A DNA stretch of 64,000 nucleotides from Thermoanaerobaculia bacterium (GCA_030431255.1 JAUIJL010000001.1:930001-994000), one strand, 5' to 3'; shown: positions 1 through 8,902, numbered from the stretch's first letter. Notes: generated by a model not told the origin, from the sequence alone. Numbers and translations: made by a program.

Positions 1-765
1 CAGCGTCACGGTCTCTTCGCGGGCTCGGATACAGAGCGGCTGGAAGGATTCTACGAGCTGGTGGACGATCCTTCGGTGAAAGCGATTTTCTTCACTCGTG
101 GGGGATGGGGGCTCAACCGACTTTTACCGCGTTTGGATTGGCGTCGTGTCGTGCGGCACCCGCGGGCCTATTTGGGGTATTCCGACCTCACCCCTCTGCT
201 CAACGGAATCGTCACCAGGGCGGGTTTGGTGACCTTCCACGGGCCGATGGTCGCAGCGGATCTGGCACGAGGATTGACCCCGGCCGAGCAGGAAAGCCTT
301 TTGCAGGCCTTGGCCGGCAGCTATCCCCAGTCTTTTGAGGTCCGCGCTTGTGAGCAAGGTCAACCGGTCGAGGGAGTGCTGCTCGGCGGCTGTTTGAGTC
401 TTTTGGTCTCGCTTTTGGGTACGCCCTGGGAGGTGGATCTCGAGGGCGCGGTGCTTTTTATTGAAGATCTCAATGAGCCGCCTTACCGCCTCGACCGCAT
501 GTTGACCCACTTGCGCCTGTCGGGTACGCTGACCAAGATCAAGGCTCTGATCGTTGGTTACTTACACGGCGAAGGCGGCAAGGAGCCTACCGCCATGGAT
601 GGGGAAATCACCCTCGAAATGGTGCTGGATGCCTTGGCAAGGGATTTTCCCTGGCCTCTGGCTAAAGGCCTGGAAGCTGGACACGCGAGTCCCAGCCTGA
701 CTCTTCCTTTGGGCCTAAACGCGCGGCTCGATCCGCCGGCAGGCCGACTTTGGGTCTGCCCATGA
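1..765 (+). CDS. LD-carboxypeptidase (peptidase S66 family), 5' end cut by window
   Basis: The frame is open from base 1, so the true start lies upstream; 254 codons are visible, most of a protein that is usually about 300 residues. S66 enzymes are serine peptidases that trim the terminal D-Ala from murein tetrapeptides during cell wall recycling. Visible family marks are the GGWGLNRLLP segment, the nucleophile Ser in GYSD (about codon 61) followed by TFHGP, the Glu in the FIEDLNEPPYR segment (about codon 155) and the His of EAGH (codon 228), which together match the Ser-Glu-His arrangement of the family. No signal peptide can be judged because the N terminus is missing. It is followed by the cNMP/FHA gene after 50 bases. 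Confidence 0.9.
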   Translation, partial: QRHGLFAGSDTERLEGFYELVDDPSVKAIFFTRGGWGLNRLLPRLDWRRVVRHPRAYLGYSDLTPLLNGIVTRAGLVTFHGPMVAADLARGLTPAEQESLLQALAGSYPQSFEVRACEQGQPVEGVLLGGCLSLLVSLLGTPWEVDLEGAVLFIEDLNEPPYRLDRMLTHLRLSGTLTKIKALIVGYLHGEGGKEPTAMDGEITLEMVLDALARDFPWPLAKGLEAGHASPSLTLPLGLNARLDPPAGRLWVCP

Positions 766-815
766 GGGGATCTGGACCCATCTGGATCTCGACATGACGT
801 TGAGGGCGATGACAC

Positions 816-1589
816 ATGGTGAGAACAGTCTTCAAGTCCACGAGCTCGAAAAAAGCGAAGCTGACGGTTCAGCTCGGCGCTGACGAATTCGTTTTTCGTG
901 AGGGTGAGCTCGGCACGGAAATGTATGTGCTGCAGGAGGGGCAGGTCGAGATCCTGAAGCAATTCAAGGGTGAGGAACGGCGTCTCACCGTGCTCTCCCA
1001 AGGTGATTTTTTCGGCGAGATGTCCATTCTCGAAGACAAGCCGAGAACCGCGAGCGCTCGTGCGCTGGGCGAGGTCCGCCTGTTGCCGATCAATGGCTCG
1101 ACCTTCGACTCCATGTTGAAAAAGAATCCGGAGATCGCGGTGCGCATGATGCGCAAGCTCTCGCGACGCCTTCGGGACACGGACCAAATGCTGAGGCAGG
1201 TCTTGGGCTCGACGGAAAGCCAAGCGCCGGAAGTGCCGGCCCAGGACGGAGCCCAATCCGCCAAAGGTCCGGAGAGGTTGATCCAAGAAGGCTCGGGCAT
1301 CGAGTTCTACCTCGCCGCGGGCAGTGAGACGACCGTCGGCCGGCGAGATCCGGTGACCGGCATCAATCCGGATATCGATCTCACTCCCGCGGACGCCCAA
1401 CGTTCCATCAGCCGGCGACATGCCAAGATTTTCCGGCGCGGCGAGAAATTCTATTTGCGCGAAGAGATCGGCACCATGAACGGCACGTTCATCAACAGCG
1501 AAAGGGTCGAAACCGGTGTTCCCGTGGAATTTCACGAAGGTGATGAAGTCCGCTTCGGTTTGATCAAGACCATTTTTCATTTGACCTGA
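816..1589 (+). CDS. Cyclic nucleotide-binding plus FHA domain protein
   Basis: A 257-residue soluble protein with two sensing modules. Residues about 15-130 form a cNMP-binding fold, with the phosphate-cassette-like run GDFFGEMSILEDKPRTASA. Residues about 165-257 form a forkhead-associated domain, with the GRR, SRRHAK and GTMNGTFIN motifs expected for phosphothreonine binding. There is no DNA-binding domain, so it is probably not a CRP-type transcription factor. The likely role is to couple a nucleotide second messenger to a Ser/Thr kinase pathway; two such kinases are encoded elsewhere in the window, but any link is inference. The ATG at 816 is the first in frame before the cNMP domain. Confidence 0.85.
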   Translation: MVRTVFKSTSSKKAKLTVQLGADEFVFREGELGTEMYVLQEGQVEILKQFKGEERRLTVLSQGDFFGEMSILEDKPRTASARALGEVRLLPINGSTFDSMLKKNPEIAVRMMRKLSRRLRDTDQMLRQVLGSTESQAPEVPAQDGAQSAKGPERLIQEGSGIEFYLAAGSETTVGRRDPVTGINPDIDLTPADAQRSISRRHAKIFRRGEKFYLREEIGTMNGTFINSERVETGVPVEFHEGDEVRFGLIKTIFHLT

Positions 1590-1612
1590 GCTACTGGGAG
1601 AGCGGTCCGTTG

Positions 1613-1634
1613 GCCCAGCGGGCCGCTGGGCTTG
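1613..1634 (+). terminator. Possible intrinsic terminator after cNMP/FHA gene
   Basis: GCCCAGC at 1613-1619 pairs with GCTGGGC at 1625-1631 around a five-base loop. Only a short TTG follows, so this is a weak terminator at best, but it sits 24 bases after the stop codon and before the scp operon. Confidence 0.4.
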
Positions 1635-1875
1635 TGGCACTGATGCTGTGGCACTGAATCCTGTGGCCGCGCCTGATGCGGTGGCTCCAAGCACCCGATG
1701 GGCGATGCGGTGACCCCTCAGATCGCAGCCGTCCGGCGAGCGCCCAGCGAACGTGGCTTGCCAGGGGAGAAGAGCTCTACTACCGAGACGATTCCTGTAT
1801 AGTCCGCCGTCCCACCGACCAGGCCTTACGACTCCAAAAAGCGAGAGCCGAGACCCGACTTCAAAGCGTACAGCC

Positions 1876-2676
1876 ATGGCCAGTCCACTGATTACAACCG
1901 GTTCTTTGCCGGAATCCTGGCGCGTTCGGCTGCCGGAATTCGAAGGCCCGCTGGATCTCCTGCTCAATCTGATCCGTCTCAATAAGGTCGAGCTGATCGA
2001 TCTGCCCGTGGCGTTGATCTGCGATCAATTCCACGAGTACCTCCACCTCATGGAGGAGCTCAGCCTGGATATCGCAGGTGAGTACATCTACATGGCGTCC
2101 TATTTGGTCCATCTGAAATCGAAAATGCTGCTGCCGAAACCGAAGACCCTCAAAGGTGAGGAGATCGACGAGGATCCACGTCAAGATCTAGTCGCCCGAC
2201 TGTTGGAGTATCGACGTCTCAAAGACGCGGCTCAGAGCTTGGCGGAGGTGGACAGTGTTCGGCGAGGGATGTGGCCGCGCAAGAGCGATGAAATGCGTCG
2301 CATCGCCAAAGATGAGTATCCAGAGGTGGACATCAGCGATTTATCCCTCTTTGATTTGCTGAAAACGTTCAAATCCGTTCTAGACCGCTACGAGCGCGAG
2401 AACCCCGAGCCGATGGTGCTGCTCGGTGAGACGTTTTCGGTCCGAGATCAATTCGAACGCCTGCTCCGGCGTTTGAGCGCCGGGCGAGCGGTGGATCTGC
2501 TCGACGACCTCCGCAGCCTCTCCGGAAGGCGGGAGGCGGTCGCTGCATTCCTAGCCGTCTTGGAGCTCGCTAAGCTTCAGCTGGTGCGTCTACACCAAAC
2601 GACCAAAGGCTCGTTGTTGCTGTATCGGACCGAGCGCAAGCTGGAGGCTGGAGAGCTGGAGATGATCCAAGCATGA
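1876..2676 (+). CDS. scpA: Segregation and condensation protein A
   Basis: ScpA is the kleisin that bridges the SMC heads with ScpB in the chromosome-organising SMC-ScpAB complex. The N-terminal EFEGPLDLLLNLI motif and the helix-rich middle (YIYMASYLVHLKSKMLLP) are diagnostic, and the C terminus holds the winged-helix region. With the ATG at 1876 the protein is 266 residues, the usual size. The frame is open upstream to 1753, but that extension has no homologous character and spans a TATAGT hexamer at 1798-1803 that could be the -10 of this operon. The gene overlaps scpB by four bases (ATGA), so translation is probably coupled. Confidence 0.95.
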   Translation: MASPLITTGSLPESWRVRLPEFEGPLDLLLNLIRLNKVELIDLPVALICDQFHEYLHLMEELSLDIAGEYIYMASYLVHLKSKMLLPKPKTLKGEEIDEDPRQDLVARLLEYRRLKDAAQSLAEVDSVRRGMWPRKSDEMRRIAKDEYPEVDISDLSLFDLLKTFKSVLDRYERENPEPMVLLGETFSVRDQFERLLRRLSAGRAVDLLDDLRSLSGRREAVAAFLAVLELAKLQLVRLHQTTKGSLLLYRTERKLEAGELEMIQA

Positions 2677-3605
2677 CCACCCGCGGCGACATGGAGGCTG
2701 TGGTTGAGGCGATTCTCTTCGTCTCCAACGATCTGGTTTCGCGGGAAAAGCTTCTCGACGTTTTCGACGAGCATCAGCGGGAAGAGGCGGACCAGGCCTT
2801 GGAGTCGGTGTTGAGACGCTATCGAGAGCGTCCGGACAGGGGTTTTTTGATCGACGAGGCCGCCGGCGGCCTGCGCTTGGTGTCCCGTCCGGACTTGCAC
2901 GGCTATTTGCGCCGTTTCTTCGAGGTGTCGGGATCCAATAAGCTCTCCATGCCGGCCCTCGAGACCTTGGCCATTGTGGCCTATCGGCAACCGGTGACCG
3001 GACCCGAGATCGCGGAGCTGCGTGGGGTCGGATCCCAGGGCGTTCTGAAAACTCTCCTGGAGCGTCGGTTGGTGCGGGTGGCGGGCAGAAAAGAAGTGGT
3101 AGGAAAGCCGTTTCTCTACGCCACGACCCGTGAGTTCTTGATGCATTTCGGTTTGCGATCGCTCAAGGAGCTGCCGCCCCTCGAGCAATTTGAGGAGCTG
3201 TTCAACGGCGACGCAGAGGCGTCCGCCGAAGGACAGGCGCCGGATTCCGAGGAGCTGGCGGATCACGAAGCCGCTGAGATCGAAGCCGCCGACGACGACC
3301 AATGGCACCGCCGGCAGGAAGAAGAAGAGCAAGCGCAGCGGGAGGAGGCGGAAGCGGCCGAGCTGCCTGTGGACGCGGACGAGCCCGCGAGCTCAAGCGA
3401 TGACAGCTCTGCGGAAACCCCCGAGCCGGCGCCGGCGGCCGGCGACGAGACATCCGGAGAGGGGTTGGAACACGAAGAAGAGACCGGGCGAGAAGGTGAA
3501 GCTCTCGCCGAGCGAGAGAGCGGTCGAGCCGTGCCCCCTGTTTCTGATGAAATATCCCTAGCAGAGGCCGCATCAGGGGATGAAGGACAAGATCATGAGC
3601 CGTGA
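2673..3605 (+). CDS. scpB: Segregation and condensation protein B with long acidic tail
   Basis: ScpB dimerises through winged-helix domains and binds the ScpA kleisin. Residues 1 to about 170 carry the two winged helices, including the family run ALETLAIVAYRQPVTGPEI and the RGVGSQGVLKTLLERRLV segment. Residues about 175-310 are a low-complexity acidic tail rich in Glu, Ala and Asp; most ScpB proteins end near 190-200 residues, so this tail is unusual. It starts inside the scpA stop codon (ATGA overlap) and its end overlaps the start of the pseudouridine synthase gene. Confidence 0.95.
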   Translation: MTTRGDMEAVVEAILFVSNDLVSREKLLDVFDEHQREEADQALESVLRRYRERPDRGFLIDEAAGGLRLVSRPDLHGYLRRFFEVSGSNKLSMPALETLAIVAYRQPVTGPEIAELRGVGSQGVLKTLLERRLVRVAGRKEVVGKPFLYATTREFLMHFGLRSLKELPPLEQFEELFNGDAEASAEGQAPDSEELADHEAAEIEAADDDQWHRRQEEEEQAQREEAEAAELPVDADEPASSSDDSSAETPEPAPAAGDETSGEGLEHEEETGREGEALAERESGRAVPPVSDEISLAEAASGDEGQDHEP

Positions 3606-4662
3606 GAGATTACAAAAATTAATGGCCCGAGCCGGGGTCGCCTCGCGACGTCAGGCGGAGGACATGATTCGCCAGGGTCGGGTCACGTTGAACGGCCAAG
3701 AGGCTCGTCTCGGGGATCGGGCGGATCTCAACGAGGACGCCGTCAAGATCGACGGTCGGAGGCTCAAGCCCAGTCAGAAGCCCAAGGTCTATTTGCTGGT
3801 CAACAAGCCCAGGGCCGTGGTCTCCACCGTCTCCGATCCGGAGGATCGTTCGACGGTGATCGAAATCGTTCCGGAACGGCTGCACAAGGGCCTGGTGCCG
3901 GTGGGCCGGCTGGACTACGACAGCGAAGGGCTTCTGTTGCTCACCGACGATGGTGAGTTTGCCCATCGGGTCGCCCATCCTCGATTCGGTTGCATCAAAA
4001 CCTATGAAGTGAAGGTCAAAGGCCGACCCAAACCCGGCGATATCGATCGGCTGCGTCAGGGCGTGAAGTTGGAAGGGCGCCTCACGGCGCCGGCTCAAGT
4101 AGAGGCGTTCCGAGGACCCGAAGGTAAGCGCGAGCCGTCGACCAGCACCTGGTGGCGGGTGGCGATCGGCGAGGGGCGAACCCGTCAGATTCGAGAAATG
4201 TTTTTGCGGATCGGGCATCCCGTACAGAGGCTTCGCAGGGTCGCGATCGGCTCTGTTTCGGACTCGCGGCTGCCCCGCGGTAGTTGGCGAGAGCTGACCC
4301 CGGAAGAAATTGAGGCCCTGCAATCGGGTACCGGCAGAGCTCCGGCGTTGAGCCGAGGTCGCCGGTCTCCGGCAGCGGGTCGCAAGTCTGCCGGCGGTGA
4401 TCGGGAAGCGTCGAAAAAACGGGGGCGCTCGGCAGACGCCGGTCCGCCTCGGGGTCGAAGAAAACCCTCTCCGGCTTCGGGCTCCAAGCCCAAGACCGGA
4501 GCGGGTGGCGGTGCCGGCAAGCCCAGAGCAGGAGGCTCGGCTTCGAGGTCCGCCGGCTCGCCGTCACGGCCGGGTCGTCCGACGTCCGGACGCGGTGGCT
4601 CCAAGTCGGGGCGCGGCACGGGTCGCGGCCCTAAGAATTCCGGCAGAAGGAATCCTAGATGA
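3595..4662 (+). CDS. rluB: 23S rRNA pseudouridine synthase RluB-type with basic tail
   Basis: This RsuA/RluB family enzyme isomerises uridine in 23S rRNA. It begins with an S4 RNA-binding domain (RLQKLMARAGVASRRQAEDM) and carries the catalytic Asp in GRLDYDSEG, then the LLLLTDDGE and GRTRQIREM motifs. I chose the ATG at 3595 because the S4 domain begins immediately; an ATG at 3580 adds only five residues. The last roughly 110 residues are a Gly, Arg, Ser, Pro and Lys-rich disordered tail, plausible for rRNA binding. RluB, RluE and RluF cannot be separated by eye. The scpAB-rluB-cmk order is common in many bacteria. Confidence 0.9.
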   Translation: MSRERLQKLMARAGVASRRQAEDMIRQGRVTLNGQEARLGDRADLNEDAVKIDGRRLKPSQKPKVYLLVNKPRAVVSTVSDPEDRSTVIEIVPERLHKGLVPVGRLDYDSEGLLLLTDDGEFAHRVAHPRFGCIKTYEVKVKGRPKPGDIDRLRQGVKLEGRLTAPAQVEAFRGPEGKREPSTSTWWRVAIGEGRTRQIREMFLRIGHPVQRLRRVAIGSVSDSRLPRGSWRELTPEEIEALQSGTGRAPALSRGRRSPAAGRKSAGGDREASKKRGRSADAGPPRGRRKPSPASGSKPKTGAGGGAGKPRAGGSASRSAGSPSRPGRPTSGRGGSKSGRGTGRGPKNSGRRNPR

Positions 4663-5393
4663 CCAAAGCGCCAGTAATCGTAGCCATCGATGGACCTTCC
4701 GGGGTCGGTAAGAGCACGGTCGCCAAGCAGCTGGCCAAAAGACTGCGCCTGCCCATGCTCAATACGGGTGCCATGTATCGTGCGGTCGCGTTGCAAGCAC
4801 TCGAAGACGGATCGGATCCTGGGGATCGGCGGGCCATGAGGCGATTGGTCCGGGAGATAGATCTCGAGCTGCGCACCGACGGTGACGGCGGTGTCGAGGT
4901 CTGGTTGCGCGGGGAGCCGGTGGGGCAGCGGATCCGCACCCCGGAAGTGAGCCGTGCGGCTTCGTTGGTGTCGGCCCATCCCTCGGTGCGCAGGCGCATG
5001 GTCGAGCTGCAAAGGGTCTTCGCCCGACGGGGTGGAGCGGTCTTGGAAGGTCGGGATATCGGCACGGTGGTCTTTCCCGACACGCCGTTCAAATTTTTCC
5101 TCGACGCCCGGGTCGAGGTTCGCGCCGAGAGACGCCATCGGGAGCTGGTGGCCGCGGGCCGGGGCTCGACCCTCGAAGAAGTGACCAAGGATCTCGAAGA
5201 ACGGGACCGGCGCGATGCGGGGCGGGAAGATTCACCGCTGGTCCGCGACGAGAGCCACTTCGAGATCGACGCTTCCGACCTGCTGCCGGCGGAAATCGTC
5301 GAGCGCATGGTAGGCATGATTCGACGCGCCCAAGAGGGAGACCGCGAAGATGCCGCCGGCGACCCTGAGCTGGCCGAAGTCGCGGATGACTGA
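4659..5393 (+). CDS. cmk: Cytidylate kinase
   Basis: It phosphorylates CMP and dCMP with ATP in pyrimidine nucleotide salvage and synthesis. The P-loop GPSGVGKSTVAKQLA starts at about residue 9, followed by the NTGAMYRAVAL segment of the CMP-binding region and the VLEGRDIGTVVFPD motif. At 244 residues it is normal length, with a slightly acidic extension at the end. It overlaps the rluB stop by four bases (ATGA) and the queG start by eight, so it sits within one polycistronic unit. Confidence 0.95.
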   Translation: MTKAPVIVAIDGPSGVGKSTVAKQLAKRLRLPMLNTGAMYRAVALQALEDGSDPGDRRAMRRLVREIDLELRTDGDGGVEVWLRGEPVGQRIRTPEVSRAASLVSAHPSVRRRMVELQRVFARRGGAVLEGRDIGTVVFPDTPFKFFLDARVEVRAERRHRELVAAGRGSTLEEVTKDLEERDRRDAGREDSPLVRDESHFEIDASDLLPAEIVERMVGMIRRAQEGDREDAAGDPELAEVADD

Positions 5394-6567
5394 GCCTCTC
5401 TCGGATCGACGCGAGCTGACGGAAACCCTCAAATCTTGGGCCCTGGAGGCTGGATTCACCCGAGCCGCCGCGGTCAAGCTCGTGCCGTCGAGCCAAGGGC
5501 ATTGGTTTCGTGAGTGGTTGGATCGCGGCGATCATGCCGGCATGGAGTGGATCTCTCGCCGGGTGGAGCTTCGGGAGGATCCCCGAAAGATCCTGCCCGG
5601 TGCGGCGTCCGCTCTATGCGTGGCCCTTCAGTACTATCCGTTGCAAGACGAGCCGGAGGCGGAAGGGGATTTGTGGCCTCGGGTAGCGAGATATGCCCGC
5701 GGCAGGGACTACCACGACATCATGGGCAAGCAGCTGAAGGCCCTGGGGCGACGGATCGAAGCCGCATTCCCGGGATCCTCGACCCGGTCCTATGTGGATA
5801 CGGGCCCGATTCTCGAGAGGGAGCTGGCCGCGCGATCCGGCCTGGGGGTGCAGGGTAAGAACACCAATCTCTTGCACCGCCAATGGGGCTCCTACTTTCT
5901 CTTGGGTGAAATCCTTCTGACCCTGGATTTGGAGCCCGGAGAGCCGATCTCGGATATCTGTGGTCGCTGCACCCGCTGTCTGGACCATTGCCCGACCGAC
6001 GCGCTTCCAGCCCCCTACCGTTTAGACGCCGGTCGATGCATCAGTTATTGGACCATCGAGCATCGCGGCGCTTTTCCGGAGCAGGTGCGGGAGATGGTCG
6101 GTGATTGGGTCTTCGGCTGCGATATTTGCCAAGAGGTTTGTCCTTGGAATTACAAAGCAGCGGCGGGGGACCACGAGCGCCTGAGGATGCCTCCCGAAAG
6201 ACGTGAGCTCGATCTCCAAGGGCTCCTGGGTCTCGACAGAGAGGGTTATGTAGAGAGGTTCATCAAGAGCCCGATGAAGCGTGCCAAGCTGGAGGGCCTG
6301 AAACGCAACGCTGCGGTAGCCATGGGCAACCGCGGCTCGGCGGAATACGTGCCGGCCCTTTCGGCGAGTCTCCAAGGCGATTCCGACACGGTGGTCAGGC
6401 GTCATGCAGCTTGGGCTTTGGGCAAGATCGGCGGCGCTGAAGCCGTGGATGCCCTGCGCGCGGCAGGGCAGCGGGAGCTCGACGCCGAGGTCGGCTCGGA
6501 AATCCTCGCTGCCCTTCACAGAGCTGAGAGCCGAACCGAAGGCCCAGAGGCCCTAAACGCCGGTTGA
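5386..6567 (+). CDS. queG: Epoxyqueuosine reductase
   Basis: QueG performs the last step of queuosine synthesis in tRNA, reducing epoxyqueuosine with a cobalamin cofactor and two 4Fe-4S clusters. The cluster ligands are visible as CGRCTRCLDHCP (about residues 192-203) and CDICQEVCPWN (from about residue 246). A C-terminal stretch (NAAVAMGNRGSAEYVPAL and HAAWALGKIGG) is a HEAT-like repeat region seen in this family. I chose the ATG at 5386, giving 393 residues, because an ATG at 5350 adds residues lying inside cmk. The stop is three bases before a strong promoter for rpsA. Confidence 0.93.
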   Translation: MTEPLSDRRELTETLKSWALEAGFTRAAAVKLVPSSQGHWFREWLDRGDHAGMEWISRRVELREDPRKILPGAASALCVALQYYPLQDEPEAEGDLWPRVARYARGRDYHDIMGKQLKALGRRIEAAFPGSSTRSYVDTGPILERELAARSGLGVQGKNTNLLHRQWGSYFLLGEILLTLDLEPGEPISDICGRCTRCLDHCPTDALPAPYRLDAGRCISYWTIEHRGAFPEQVREMVGDWVFGCDICQEVCPWNYKAAAGDHERLRMPPERRELDLQGLLGLDREGYVERFIKSPMKRAKLEGLKRNAAVAMGNRGSAEYVPALSASLQGDSDTVVRRHAAWALGKIGGAEAVDALRAAGQRELDAEVGSEILAALHRAESRTEGPEALNAG

Positions 6568-6592
6568 CACCGGCATTTGCCCTTCCTATACT
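6564..6592 (+). promoter_or_regulatory. Strong sigma70-type promoter of rpsA
   Basis: TTGACA at 6564-6569 and TATACT at 6587-6592 are separated by exactly 17 bases. The -35 box overlaps the queG stop codon. The predicted transcript starts near 6599, giving a leader of about 240 bases before rpsA. Confidence 0.85.
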
Positions 6593-6598
6593 CCAAGG

Positions 6599-6841
6599 CC
6601 CCGAGCTTCAGGCAAGCAGCGAGCTAAAGGCTCCTCCGGCCAACCCGCCCTTCTGGGCCCCGCCGATACCCTGCCTGCACGATAACGAGGTCAGCCAAGA
6701 CACTTCGACATCCTCATCGATCTCACCTCGTTGAGTCGCTGGAGGATCGCCGATCTCGCTCGTTTTGAAGCCCGGCGCGTTGCAGCATGCGACAGGAGCC
6801 CCGGCTCCTGATCGACATATACAAGGAGGTTTTCGAAAATC
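6599..6841 (+). promoter_or_regulatory. Long structured leader of rpsA
   Basis: Two inverted repeats stand out. AACGAGGT at 6684-6691 can pair with ACCTCGTT at 6725-6732. CAGGAGC at 6793-6799 pairs perfectly with GCTCCTG at 6804-6810 around a four-base loop, ending 12 bases before the AAGGAGG Shine-Dalgarno at 6823-6829. S1 is known to repress its own translation in E. coli through leader structure; a similar role here is inference. Confidence 0.5.
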
Positions 6842-8902
6842 ATGGTACACACTAACGACGAGACGACTGCTGGAATCGGCGGCCCTGCCGACGAGATGGA
6901 GCTGGATTACGACCAGCTCGTCGCTCTTTACGACGAGAGCATGCGGCATCTCGAAGAGGGCGAAATCGTCACGGGTTATGTCGTCGAGATCACGAACAGC
7001 GAGGTGGTCGTCGACGTCGGTTACAAGAGCGAGGGTCTTATTCCGGTTGATGAGTTCATCAACCGGGACGGCGAGCTCACCGTTAAACCCGGTGACGAGG
7101 TCGAGGTCCTGCTCGAAAAAACCGAAGACACGGAGGGCCACGTCCTCCTGTCGAAACAAAAAGCAGAGCGCATGCGGGTCTGGCAAGAGATCGAGACCGC
7201 ATATAAGGATGGTGAGATCGTCACTGGACGGGTGATCGATCGCATCAAAGGCGGCTTGACCGTCGACGTCGGCTTGCGGGCTTTCCTGCCCGGTTCTCTG
7301 GTCGATATTCGCCCGGTCAAGAATTTGGAGTCCCTCAAAGGCGAGGAGCTGCAATTCAAGGTCATCAGCCTCGACCGCCGGCGAAACAACATCGTCCTGT
7401 CGCGCAAGGCCGTCCTGGAAAAAGAATTCGCCAAGAAGAAAAAAGAGACCCTCGAGAAGCTGGTGGAAGGCGCCCGTCTTCCCGGTGTGGTCAAGAACAT
7501 CACCGACTACGGTGTGTTCATCGACCTCGGCGGTATCGATGGTCTGCTGCACATCACGGACATTTCTTGGGGCCGGGTCAACCACCCGTCCGAGCACTTC
7601 GGCGTCGGTGACGACGTCGAGATCGTGGTGCTCAAATTCGACAAAGACACCGAGCGGGTCTCCCTCGGCTACAAACAGCGTTCCGAGGATCCTTGGACTC
7701 TGGTCGACAAGAAATATCCGATCGGCTCGCGGGTTCGCGGCCGGGTGGTGAGCTTGGTCGATTACGGTGCCTTCGTCGAGATCGAAGAGGGCGTAGAGGG
7801 TCTGATCCACGTCAGCGAGATGTCCTGGACCAAGAAGGTGGTCAACCCCGCCAAGATCGTCTCCGTCGACGATACGGTGGAAGCCATCGTTTCCGAGCTG
7901 GACATGAATCAGCGCCGGATCAGCCTCTCCCTGCGTCAGACCGAGCGCAATCCTTGGGAAGAGCTTTCGGACTCCTATCCGATGGGCTCGATCATCGAGG
8001 GTCGCGTTCGCAACCTCACCGACTTCGGTGCTTTCGTCGAGATCACCGACGAGATCGATGGCTTGATCCACGTCTCCGACATGAGCTGGACCAAGCGGGT
8101 GAAACACCCGAGCGAGGTGCTCAAGAAGGGCGATTTGGTCAAAGCCCGGATCACCAACATCGACGTCGGCAACCAGCGGGTTTCCCTCTCGATCAAGGAA
8201 TTCTTGCCCAACGAGTGGGACAACTTCGTGGATCAGCACCACGTGGGTGATACCCTTGACGGCAAGATCGTCAATGTGACGGATTTCGGTCTGTTCATCG
8301 ACATCTACGAAGGTCTCGAAGGATTGGCTCACATCTCGGAAATCGACTTGCCCGGTGGTAGACTCGAAGACCACTACAAAGTGGGTGACTGGGTCAGTGC
8401 CAGGATTCTTCGGATCGAAGAGGACGACAAGAAGGTCGGCCTGACCATGCGAGGCGTTCCACAGCCGGACGAGGCTGAAATCGCCGAGCTGGAAGCCGCT
8501 GAAGCCCAACGTCGAGCCGGTAGCAGCGCTGCTGTGGTCGAAGAGGGTGACGACGAAGCCGCTGAGGAAGTGGCCGCTGAAGCTGCCGATGGTGGCGACG
8601 GCGCCGCGGAAACGGTAGAAGCGGCAGCCGAGGAGGCCCCGGCTGAAGAAGCAGCGGCTCCGGAAGAAGCCGCGGCTGAAGAAGCGGCTCCGGAAGAAGA
8701 AGCGGCTCCGGAAGAAGCTGCGGCTGAAGAAGCGGCTCCGGAAGAAGCCGCGGCTGAAGAAGCGGCTCCGGAAGAAGCTGCGGCTGAAGAGCCCGTCGCT
8801 GAGGAAGCGGCCGCTGAAGCTGCGGCCGAAGAGCCCGCGGCGGAGGAAGCTGCTGAAGAGGCTGCTGCTGAGGACGAGGCCGAAGAGAAGAAAGAAGAGT
8901 AA
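6842..8902 (+). CDS. rpsA: 30S ribosomal protein S1 with acidic repeat tail
   Basis: S1 binds mRNA on the 30S subunit and helps it dock and unfold. Six S1 OB-fold repeats are readable, starting near residues 40, 123, 208, 292, 378 and 466; the last four share the pattern DFG/DYG-x-F-hydrophobic and GLIHVSEMSW. Residues about 545-686 are an extra tail of Glu, Ala and Pro built from repeated EEAAPEEAAA-like units, which standard S1 proteins of about 560 residues lack. The ATG at 6842 has an AAGGAGG Shine-Dalgarno 12 bases upstream. An IHF/HU gene follows, as in the E. coli rpsA-ihfB pair. Confidence 0.96.
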   Translation: MVHTNDETTAGIGGPADEMELDYDQLVALYDESMRHLEEGEIVTGYVVEITNSEVVVDVGYKSEGLIPVDEFINRDGELTVKPGDEVEVLLEKTEDTEGHVLLSKQKAERMRVWQEIETAYKDGEIVTGRVIDRIKGGLTVDVGLRAFLPGSLVDIRPVKNLESLKGEELQFKVISLDRRRNNIVLSRKAVLEKEFAKKKKETLEKLVEGARLPGVVKNITDYGVFIDLGGIDGLLHITDISWGRVNHPSEHFGVGDDVEIVVLKFDKDTERVSLGYKQRSEDPWTLVDKKYPIGSRVRGRVVSLVDYGAFVEIEEGVEGLIHVSEMSWTKKVVNPAKIVSVDDTVEAIVSELDMNQRRISLSLRQTERNPWEELSDSYPMGSIIEGRVRNLTDFGAFVEITDEIDGLIHVSDMSWTKRVKHPSEVLKKGDLVKARITNIDVGNQRVSLSIKEFLPNEWDNFVDQHHVGDTLDGKIVNVTDFGLFIDIYEGLEGLAHISEIDLPGGRLEDHYKVGDWVSARILRIEEDDKKVGLTMRGVPQPDEAEIAELEAAEAQRRAGSSAAVVEEGDDEAAEEVAAEAADGGDGAAETVEAAAEEAPAEEAAAPEEAAAEEAAPEEEAAPEEAAAEEAAPEEAAAEEAAPEEAAAEEPVAEEAAAEAAAEEPAAEEAAEEAAAEDEAEEKKEE

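Noticed and set aside
1752-1875. 41-residue extension of ScpA
   Set aside because: It spans a possible -10 element and lacks ScpA-like character; the ATG at 1876 opens directly before the conserved region.
558-1982. 474-codon minus-strand frame over the LD-carboxypeptidase, cNMP/FHA and scpA start
   Set aside because: It runs antisense to three real genes, is Arg, Ser and Gly-rich and shows no domain.
6608-8509. 633-codon open frame antisense to rpsA
   Set aside because: It mirrors the repeated S1 domain codons in a GC-rich gene and has no ribosome site or recognisable domain; rpsA is certain.
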